The notes under the pieces were generated by a model. That model was given only the letters and a program-made list of their open reading frames with translations, was not told the origin of the DNA and made no database searches. 64,000 bases of DNA from Helicobacter trogontum (lineage in GTDB: Bacteria; Campylobacterota; Campylobacteria; Campylobacterales; Helicobacteraceae). A program made the position numbers and the translations under genes. This document shows, piece by piece, positions 58,301 to 64,000 of the stretch. Each line of letters starts with the position of its first letter. Positions within the stretch are counted from its first letter, which is position 1. Location: positions 1 through 64,000 of the forward strand of contig NZ_JRPL02000008.1 in assembly GCF_000765905.2 (NCBI RefSeq). Direction: 5' to 3'.

Positions 58301-59073
58301 GCAATAGTGATGGTAGCTACAGAGGCAACTTCTTTGAAATGCAGCTTGGTGGAGACTATCAATTCAAGCTTAACTATGCTGATGTATATGCAGGTAGCAT
58401 GTTTAACTATACTCGCAATATGTTGCAAGGTGATAATACAAATATACAAAGTGATGGTTTTGGACTTGGCGGTTATGCAAGCATGCTTTTTCATAATGGG
58501 TTTTATCTAGATAGTGTATTGCGTTACGTGCGTTATATAAATAACACTAATATTTCTTTTATTCCAAGTGGTGGTGCAGTAATTCCAATGCGCAATAACT
58601 CTGGCATAAATAGCTTGATATTTAGTGTTGAGGGTGGATATCGATATATGTTCATGAATGCTTATTATGTTGAACCACAAATTGAATTTATAACAGGTTA
58701 TATCGGTAGCGTAACTATTGGTAATCCACAAATCTACCTAACATTGCAAAGTTCTACGCCATTAAGTGGGAAAGTTTCACTATTTAGCGGGAAACAAGCA
58801 AAATTTGGAGCATCTAGCATCTTTGATTCTCTAGGATTTAGAGTAGGATTTGGTTATGCTTTTGACATGAAAGCTTATGGTGACAGAGTTTTAAGTGATT
58901 TAAACGGATCAAAATTCTATAAGGGTATTCAAGATCAAAGGATGTTTGTAAATCTTGGTACAGGCTATATTTTAGGAAATAGCCATCGATTTAACTTTGA
59001 ATTAGAACGAAGTTTTTTTGGTAAACTAAATATTAATTGGCTTATGAACGCCTCTTATAGACTTAGCTTTTAG
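55342..59073 (+). CDS. S6-type (IgA-protease/SPATE-like) serine protease autotransporter
   Basis: A 1243-residue type V secreted protein. A signal peptide ends at SFASA (about residue 21). A chymotrypsin-like protease domain follows with an apparently complete triad: His94 in ISAAHMF, Asp139 in NPDFVVLKMN and Ser288 in APGDSGSAIYV. A passenger of repeated short strands rich in Asn, Gly and Ser (about 350-960) is typical of a beta-helix. The C-terminal beta-barrel runs from about residue 975 (GAWIRTFGG) to the final aromatic residue (SYRLSF). The protease would be displayed or released at the cell surface; its target is unknown. AAGGTGG precedes the ATG. Confidence 0.92.
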   Translation: MYYRFSFAFACLAVQFSFASAVDETFHYQDYLDFGNNTGRFTPGAQNLTITSRDSNTTLHFNAPMPNFSAANLRGKWKSEFTNIGAGYAISAAHMFDNNQAKDVAKKHATLNFGGVDSIIVGASNNFKNWTEYKKGNPDFVVLKMNKFNLNSAAQISPELQFTSSRSDQSSATTIIEKYKDNYKDTCDVYGTNCNDNVGKGQLKDSSRYTYYARSGTGMQKLGPKEADRAATTISEHDKFITSGFNKLDTNELGNSQFVVKFRNETGYWGATNRKRVDFSSSSAPGDSGSAIYVYDNKLGQWFVIGVVSTSNCNTFDDTAYTCTEATYGLINEALIEDFKTKYSTPVLTGGTYTLGDDGLKKDQKDMGAHVITGNVKGEITFPNYFQKDTFIARNNEMEKSKDIYLSGNGTITLQSDVDLGAGGLIVEKDAKWTIANKNSNNNWLILGGISTDTGAQVTYHAKTKDNDFLHKIGNGDLIVTSSSPNAGLRIGDGRVVLQNNGDQVSFKEVYFTSGRGTLQISKASNIDTNHIYFGVGGGTLDMNGQNLTFNRIYASDSGAVIANTNATNSTLSINNAENYLYHGQINSNRGGININSSSKHDLAFDGGIDNANGSFDFSGKELTFQGKPITHAYVDWEVANKLKGYGQNVFTTPTSATQVDWLTRSYKLKTLAINNGATFTLAHNAVLEVENLNANNATINLGSKRVWIDSKDGENVKSRLYGGNVESSSYGDGKAYGVGEDMEFNQNLTQGYSNTIENVRFKGDLNLANSDANLTSMEFVGNIKADNMSPINLSNSKLQGNITSNGALNLSHSYINGKISTNALNANNTTFVVNVDLDSKQANNVIEASASASGNANILMLNLLQTPTDTSVDNILLASLQDTNKTLTQNYFDTPNVKYGFSVYKPNVTFNRDKDNKAQWQLSKLEKTNSYFDVSDNNPAINQGNGLFNQVLLSYLIEWNNIQKRMGELRDNPSAYGAWIRTFGGSNSDGSYRGNFFEMQLGGDYQFKLNYADVYAGSMFNYTRNMLQGDNTNIQSDGFGLGGYASMLFHNGFYLDSVLRYVRYINNTNISFIPSGGAVIPMRNNSGINSLIFSVEGGYRYMFMNAYYVEPQIEFITGYIGSVTIGNPQIYLTLQSSTPLSGKVSLFSGKQAKFGASSIFDSLGFRVGFGYAFDMKAYGDRVLSDLNGSKFYKGIQDQRMFVNLGTGYILGNSHRFNFELERSFFGKLNINWLMNASYRLSF

Positions 59074-60473
59074 CAGCTAAAGTCAAAGAGTTTTTAGATT
59101 GCTTAAGTATTTATACTCCTTTGCATAGCGATAATATGCAAAGTGGGCTTTCATCTAAAAACTTCATATGATCTATATTTCTCTACAAAAAATACTTTTA
59201 CTCTTTCATGCATCATAACTACGACTAGAATTTATAAAAAGTGGTTTTGTCTGAATTTCAGTATTGTTTTACATAAAAAATCAAACTCAGTGATTTCAAA
59301 TCTTATTAGAATATGTTTTAGCATGGAGCTTAGAAAAGTCTTTAAAATTAAACACAATAAAATCTTAAAAGACAAGAGTTTTGATATACCATCAAAGAGA
59401 GCATATTGAGATGATATAAAACAGCATTCAGACTTCTTGATAGTTTAATGCAAAAAACTTATTCATATTTCATTTATTGAGAATCTTCAAAGAATCTACT
59501 TGCTTAAACTGAAATTCTCTATATTTATCATTAATTTACACACCTAGTTATATGTGGCTATATGTGTGCATAACAAGCAGTTTAAAGTTAAATAAGAATC
59601 TATTAAATAAGAAATGATCAAACTTTGCATATTAATTATTCAGAAAACACAAGTAATAGACTATTAATTTTAAGGATTTATCCACAAATGCATGGGAATA
59701 AAGTAAGTACTATATGACTTGTTTTATTTACCAATACCAACACCATTCAGCATATATTCTATAATAAACCATTTTAAGCTATATTTACAATGTTTCTAAC
59801 TTTTGTGTGACAAGCTCCAATGTTTTTGATACTTCAATAAGATATGTATAAAAATGTTTTTAGATATTTTTAATGTGCTTTAGGAGTGTGTTATTTAGGG
59901 AATTTTATAGACACTAAGGGTATAATTAAGTATATAAGCTATGTTTAATTATAAAATGAACTTTTCAAATAAGAAAACCGAATAATAAAAATTTATAAAA
60001 ACTAGCAAAAAATGAATCACTATAAAAAGCAATCCTAATCTTATAGAAATATTAGGGATATATTACAATGAAGGAGAGAATGAAGAGCAACTTGTAAATT
60101 ATAGAAGTACACTTCCATATAAGTAAATACAAAGGGCGGTATGTTCATAGGATAATACACTCATATCTATAATCAAAAATCCTAAATATTAAGAAATGAT
60201 TATAAGCAATACAACATGCATTGCAAAGTATATTGTGCGATCAATAAAATTAAAAAATATTCTAATTAAATAATATAACACTAGACATATTATTTAGATT
60301 AATCTTTTGTTTTACCATGCAATTATCCATCAAACTTGCAAACATCAACATATCAAATAACTCGTTATGTATCATACATATTTGATTAATGTGTATGATC
60401 GCAAGACTTTTACCCTATAAATCCTGCACTAAGATTTAAAAAAATATTTTTACAAGAATAGGGTAAACGACTT
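59074..60473. other. 1.4 kb gene-poor region between the autotransporter and mreC
   Basis: Apart from the hairpin at 59119-59143, no gene is supported. A short coding-like fragment lies at 60016-60126 on the plus strand (contains NPNLIEILGIYYNEGENEEQ), closed by stops on both sides and without a start, suggesting a decayed gene. The frame at 59143-59409 is open but low in protein-like character. Confidence 0.45.
59119..59143 (+). terminator. Hairpin after the autotransporter
   Basis: CTTTGCATA (59119-59127) and TATGCAAAG (59135-59143) with a seven-base loop, 45 bases after the stop. It lacks a strong T run, so this is a weak terminator candidate. Confidence 0.4.
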
Positions 60474-61289
60474 CTAGTTATCATCCTCTTGTCTAAACAT
60501 ATTTGTGTTTAAATTTGTTGTTTGAGGAATCTTTGTGTCAATTAACCATACATAACTTAATCGATTACTAAATCTATGGGGTTTTAGCTCGGCATGCAGA
60601 TAGCCATTCTCTGGCTTAATACTCCCAATTACACCAACTTGCACATCTTCAAAAAATATACCATCTAGTCCACTTGTCACTACATTGTCTCCGCTTTTGA
60701 TACTCTGCCATGCTGGAATATAGTCAATCACAATATCACCATTCTCCATAGTGCGTAATGTACCTGGCACACGATTTTCACCAATATACACACTATAGCT
60801 GCAATCTCTATCGCCATTTAAGATTCCAAGCAAATGATTATCAACCATTTTGGCAATACCAATCGCATAGCCATCTTTTACGAGACCAAAAATTTTTGGT
60901 TCATCACTTAGATGTGTGTAATCCATCCAAATCTTTGTATATGTGCCAAGTGTCATATAGGATAATACTTTAACTAGATGTACATCTGGATCTGAGTAAT
61001 GTCTCTCACTCTCAAGAGCATAATGTAAATTATCAAACTCTGCTTGCAATGCTTTATGTTTTATAGAATCTATTTCTAATTGCTCAATTTTTTCACGCAT
61101 ATTCTTGATTTGTGTGGCTTGATTCATGTAATCATTGATAAAAAGAGTCAAGTTTTCCTTTTTATCATTATAATATTTCTTAATCTGCAATGTTATATCA
61201 AGAGTGTATTCTTGCAAAAATGGGATATACCCAAATGCTATAGCCACGATAAAGCATAGTGCTACAATGATAACATAGAATCTTCTCAC
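60474..61289 (-). CDS. mreC: Rod-shape determining protein MreC
   Basis: A 271-residue MreC: a short cytoplasmic N-terminus, one membrane helix (about 5-24), a coiled coil (about 50-90), and the periplasmic beta-barrel domain with VLSYMTLGTYTKIWMDYTHLSDEP, GYAIGIAKMVDNHLLGILNGD, SGDNVVTSGLDGIFFEDVQVGVIGSI and NRLSYVWLID. It links MreB to the peptidoglycan synthases. The start is a GTG at 61289. It lies 20 bases after mreB. No mreD follows, which is usual in Helicobacter. Confidence 0.93.
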   Translation of the reverse strand: MRRFYVIIVALCFIVAIAFGYIPFLQEYTLDITLQIKKYYNDKKENLTLFINDYMNQATQIKNMREKIEQLEIDSIKHKALQAEFDNLHYALESERHYSDPDVHLVKVLSYMTLGTYTKIWMDYTHLSDEPKIFGLVKDGYAIGIAKMVDNHLLGILNGDRDCSYSVYIGENRVPGTLRTMENGDIVIDYIPAWQSIKSGDNVVTSGLDGIFFEDVQVGVIGSIKPENGYLHAELKPHRFSNRLSYVWLIDTKIPQTTNLNTNMFRQEDDN

Positions 61290-61309
61290 ACTATTGCCTC
61301 TTTTAGAAT

Positions 61310-62347
61310 CTAACTTCTTGCTGCAATTTTTTCAAGCATATCTAAATTCCCCATTGCTTCACCCGTGCCCTTTGCCACAGCCAATAAGGGCTCATCACCA
61401 ACATATACAGGAAGCTTCACAATATCTGAAAAATATTTATCAAGATTGCGTATTAACGCACCACCACCAGTCAAGACAATACCATTTTCTACAATATCAC
61501 CTGCTAAATCTGGCGGAACTTCCTCCAACACACCTCTTAACGCATTCCCCATCTCTTTAATAGGATCTTTAATCGCTTCTCGTATATCTTCACTCGTCAA
61601 TTCAATAGAGTTTAATAACCCACTTACTTGATCTCTTCCCTTGACTAATTTCACCAAGGGTGTATCAAGTGGTGCAGCACAACCAATTTCAATCTTAATC
61701 TCTTCTGCAGTCCTATCACCAATAAGCAAGTTAAATTTCTTGCGGACATATTCCATGATTGCAGTATCCAACTTATCACCAGCTATTCGAATGGATTTTG
61801 AAATAACAAGTCCACCAAGTGATAATACGCCAATTTCAGTCGTCCCACCTCCAATATCAACTACGAGGCTGCCTTGAGGTTCTTGGATAGGTAAACCTGC
61901 ACCAATGGCTGCCGCTAATGGCTCCTCTATAAGAAAGACTTCCCTAGCACCAGCACTCATTGCAGACTCTTTAACCGCCTTTCTCTCAACAGAAGTAAGT
62001 CCATAGGGCACACATACCATAATACGAGGTCGCACAAAGGATTTTCGTTTATGCGCACGCTCTATAAAATATCTTATCATTTTTTCAGTGATTTCAAAAT
62101 CCGCAATGACACCATCACGTAAAGGTCGTATAGCACGAATATTATCTGGCGTCTTTCCTATCATCTCCTTTGCTTCTTTACCAACAGCAAGAATCTCCCC
62201 ATCACGATATTTATCAACTTTTACTGCCACAATCGAAGGTTCATTGATGAGAATTTCATGACCCTTTATCATCACAATCGTATTTGCAGTCCCCAAATCA
62301 ATTGCAATATCATGTGAAAACCAACCAACTAACTTATTTAAAAACAC
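61310..62347 (-). CDS. mreB: Actin-like cell-shape protein MreB
   Basis: A 345-residue MreB of normal length: IAIDLGTANTIVMIKG (phosphate 1), NEPSIVAVKV, RPLRDGVIADFEITEKMI, VCVPYGLTSVERKAVKE, LIEEPLAAAIGAGLPI, VVDIGGGTTEIGVLSLGG (phosphate 2) and IVLTGGGALIRNLDKYF (adenosine). It forms filaments under the inner membrane that guide lateral wall growth. It starts with GTG at 62347 with AAGGAG upstream and sits between clpX and mreC as in H. pylori. Confidence 0.96.
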   Translation of the reverse strand: MFLNKLVGWFSHDIAIDLGTANTIVMIKGHEILINEPSIVAVKVDKYRDGEILAVGKEAKEMIGKTPDNIRAIRPLRDGVIADFEITEKMIRYFIERAHKRKSFVRPRIMVCVPYGLTSVERKAVKESAMSAGAREVFLIEEPLAAAIGAGLPIQEPQGSLVVDIGGGTTEIGVLSLGGLVISKSIRIAGDKLDTAIMEYVRKKFNLLIGDRTAEEIKIEIGCAAPLDTPLVKLVKGRDQVSGLLNSIELTSEDIREAIKDPIKEMGNALRGVLEEVPPDLAGDIVENGIVLTGGGALIRNLDKYFSDIVKLPVYVGDEPLLAVAKGTGEAMGNLDMLEKIAARS

Positions 62348-62373
62348 TTTACAATCTCCTTATTGAATAAAAA

Positions 62374-63660
62374 CTATATAGCTTTTGTCTTTTTCTTTTT
62401 GATTAAGATAGGTTTCTCAAGTTTATCCACACACTTCCGTGTAATAATGATTTCATACCCACTAAGATTTGGTAAATCAAACATAATATCAAGACTAAAA
62501 TCTTCAACAATAGCACGCAAACCCCTAGCCCCTGTTTTTCTCTCCATAGCAAGCTCAGCAATTCGCTCAATCGCATCATCTTCAAACACAAGCTTCGCCC
62601 CATCAAGTTCAAAAAGCTTTTGATATTGTTTAATAATTGCATTTTTTGGTTGTGTTAAAATCGATATCATAGCTTCTTTGCTTATAGAATCAAGCGTTGC
62701 AATAATATGCAATCGTCCTACAAGCTCTGGTATCAAACCAAAACTTACTAAATCATCAGTTTCAATCTTATGAATAATATTCTCTTCATTAGCTTGTGTT
62801 TTTGGGTTAGAATCAAACCCCAAGACATTATTACCCAATTTACGCTTGATAATATCCTCCACCCCATCAAATGCGCCACCGCAAATAAAGAGAATATTGC
62901 TTGTATCCATTTTAATAAACTCTTGGTTTGGATGCTTCCTGCCACCTTTTGGAGGAATATTTACGACACTCCCCTCAATAATCTTTAAAAGAGCTTGTTG
63001 CACACCCTCACCCGAGACATCACGTGTAATGGATCTATTTTCAGAAAGTCGAGAGATTTTATCAATCTCATCAATAAATACAATGCCCATTTCAGCACGC
63101 TTTAGATCATAATCTGCAGCCTGCAAAAGACGCGTCAAAATATTTTCTACATCTTCGCCAACATATCCTGCTTCTGTGAGAGAGGTGGCATCAGAAATTG
63201 CGATTGGAATATCAAGAAATCTTGCTAAGGTTTGAGCCATAAGGGTCTTGCCGCTGCCTGTTGGTCCTATAAGCAGAATATTTGATTTTGATAGCTCTAC
63301 ATTCTCTTCTAAATCTGTTACATTAATCACATTTTCATCTGTTTTTGTCGCTATTCTTTGCTGGTGCAATAATCTCTTGTAATGATTATAAATCGCAACA
63401 CTAAAAACTTTTTTTGCTTTCTCTTGCCCCACCACATACTCATCTAAATGCGCTTTCAACTCTTTTGGTGATGGTACATCTTCCAAGCCCCAGGATTCTG
63501 AGTTTGCAATACTATTCTCGCTACTAAACAAAGTGGTGTAAATAAAAACTGCACATGCCTTGCATATATAAGCTTTTGTCCCAGTAATTTTCTCATTACT
63601 TGATACTATAGGATTTGGTTTAGACTTCTTTTTGCCACAAAAGCTACATATTTCACTCAT
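62374..63660 (-). CDS. clpX: ATP-dependent Clp protease ATP-binding subunit ClpX
   Basis: A 428-residue ClpX. The zinc-binding domain has [13 protein letters not shown] and CKAC (about 5-36). The AAA+ domain has [22 protein letters not shown], Walker [18 protein letters not shown], the pore loop [12 protein letters not shown] and Walker [29 protein letters not shown] (IGF-type ClpP docking loop nearby) and [12 protein letters not shown] also occur. It unfolds tagged proteins for ClpP. The ATG overlaps the lpxA end by eight bases. Confidence 0.96.
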   Translation of the reverse strand: MSEICSFCGKKKSKPNPIVSSNEKITGTKAYICKACAVFIYTTLFSSENSIANSESWGLEDVPSPKELKAHLDEYVVGQEKAKKVFSVAIYNHYKRLLHQQRIATKTDENVINVTDLEENVELSKSNILLIGPTGSGKTLMAQTLARFLDIPIAISDATSLTEAGYVGEDVENILTRLLQAADYDLKRAEMGIVFIDEIDKISRLSENRSITRDVSGEGVQQALLKIIEGSVVNIPPKGGRKHPNQEFIKMDTSNILFICGGAFDGVEDIIKRKLGNNVLGFDSNPKTQANEENIIHKIETDDLVSFGLIPELVGRLHIIATLDSISKEAMISILTQPKNAIIKQYQKLFELDGAKLVFEDDAIERIAELAMERKTGARGLRAIVEDFSLDIMFDLPNLSGYEIIITRKCVDKLEKPILIKKKKTKAI

Positions 63661-64000
63661 TTACTTCACCTCTTTTATAGGGTATTCCTCTTTCAGATGC
63701 TAATATAAACTCACAAATTTTAACAACATGGATATTGTTTTGCACACTTTTTGCCACCTCAAGTTCCATGGCTGCCAAATCACGCAAACTCTTATTGCCA
63801 GAAAATAGGCGTTTGTAAAGTGCATCAATCACATCAATTTCATCTCTCTCCATAATTTTACGCATACGAAACCGATTAAGCCCAATGATACGTGCCCTAT
63901 TGCCCTCTGCCATACAATATGGCGGAATATCTTGTGATAATGCAGAGGCCCCAGCAACCATTGCACCCTCACCAATCTTTACAAACTGATGTACTGGCGT
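63653..64000 (-). CDS. lpxA: UDP-N-acetylglucosamine acyltransferase, C-terminal part (5' end off the window)
   Basis: The frame enters from base 64000 and gives 115 residues: the end of the hexapeptide beta-helix ([29 protein letters not shown]) and the C-terminal helical domain ([33 protein letters not shown]). This is LpxA, which starts lipid A synthesis by acylating UDP-GlcNAc. It overlaps clpX by eight bases; the order lpxA-clpX-mreB-mreC is that of H. pylori. Confidence 0.94.
   Translation of the reverse strand, partial: TPVHQFVKIGEGAMVAGASALSQDIPPYCMAEGNRARIIGLNRFRMRKIMERDEIDVIDALYKRLFSGNKSLRDLAAMELEVAKSVQNNIHVVKICEFILASERGIPYKRGEVNE

Noticed and set aside
59143-59409. 88-codon frame after the autotransporter
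   Set aside because: No ribosome site, composition like random AT-rich DNA, and it begins inside the hairpin after the autotransporter.
1-64000. CRISPR array, rRNA operon, prophage or insertion sequence
   Set aside because: No regularly spaced repeats, rRNA signatures, transposase or phage structural genes were seen.

Overview
This 64 kb window is AT-rich and gene-dense and comes from the chromosome of a Helicobacter-like member of the Campylobacterota. The main evidence is gene order shared with that group: lpxA-clpX-mreB-mreC, rpoZ-spoT and folK-flhF. Other evidence is the quinol:fumarate reductase frdCAB, an Hcp-type Sel1 protein, an LPP20-type lipoprotein and a long homopolymeric G tract inside a surface-glycan gene. 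A histidine biosynthesis gene (hisB) and a glutarate hydroxylation pair argue against H. pylori itself and for an enterohepatic type of Helicobacter. The species cannot be fixed from sequence reading alone.

Layout. 1-4.1 kb (minus strand): a dTDP-sugar and surface-glycan operon, rfbA-rfbB-[decayed acyltransferase-like gene]-fdtA-methyltransferase-FemAB/GNAT-like protein. The methyltransferase carries a G13 tract and is probably phase variable. 4.1-5.2 kb: a gene-poor gap with an A9G9 tract. 5.2-8.8 kb: frdCAB. 9-13 kb: flhF, folK, a TPR protein and a YkgJ-type cysteine-cluster protein. 13.2-18.5 kb: murE, a hypothetical protein, a nitrilase-fold protein that seems to lack catalytic residues, and a ComM/YifB ATPase. 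18.9-19.7 kb: five tRNA genes (Leu, Gly, Leu, Cys, Ser). 20-24.5 kb: a fumarylacetoacetase-family enzyme, hisB-kdsC, a DUF4149 membrane protein, a YdcH protein and YaaA.

24.5-32 kb: hemN, a YwqK-repeat protein, an orphan membrane fusion protein, prs, an LPP20-like lipoprotein, and a cation diffusion facilitator gene broken by one in-frame amber codon. An 87-bp inverted repeat flanks this block. 32-41.9 kb: murD, a chemoreceptor, an MMPL exporter, an orphan peptide/nickel-type ABC ATPase, a greatly enlarged peptidyl-tRNA hydrolase, and panB. 42.4-45 kb: lhgO and glaH, which together would convert glutarate to L-2-hydroxyglutarate and then to 2-oxoglutarate. 45.4-54.5 kb: a divergent MoaC-like protein coupled to a DapC-like aminotransferase, then rpoZ-spoT, gatB, telA and an Hcp-like protein. 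54.7-59 kb: a 56-residue Cys-rich lipoprotein too short for usual gene calls and a 1243-residue S6-type serine protease autotransporter. 60.5-64 kb: mreC, mreB, clpX and the end of lpxA.

Most of the window is housekeeping: cell wall (murE, murD, mreBC), LPS (lpxA, kdsC, rfbAB), fumarate respiration, haem, stringent response and translation. The accessory content lies in the glycan operon, the split CDF gene with its inverted repeat, the glutarate pair, and the exported-protein cluster at 53.8-59 kb. Several housekeeping proteins (Pth, MurD, the MMPL exporter, the MoaC-like protein) carry hydrophilic insertions rich in Asp-Ser and Glu-Ser pairs, encoded by the very frequent words AGATTCT and AGAATCT. 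No CRISPR array, rRNA, insertion sequence, prophage or classical defence system was seen.
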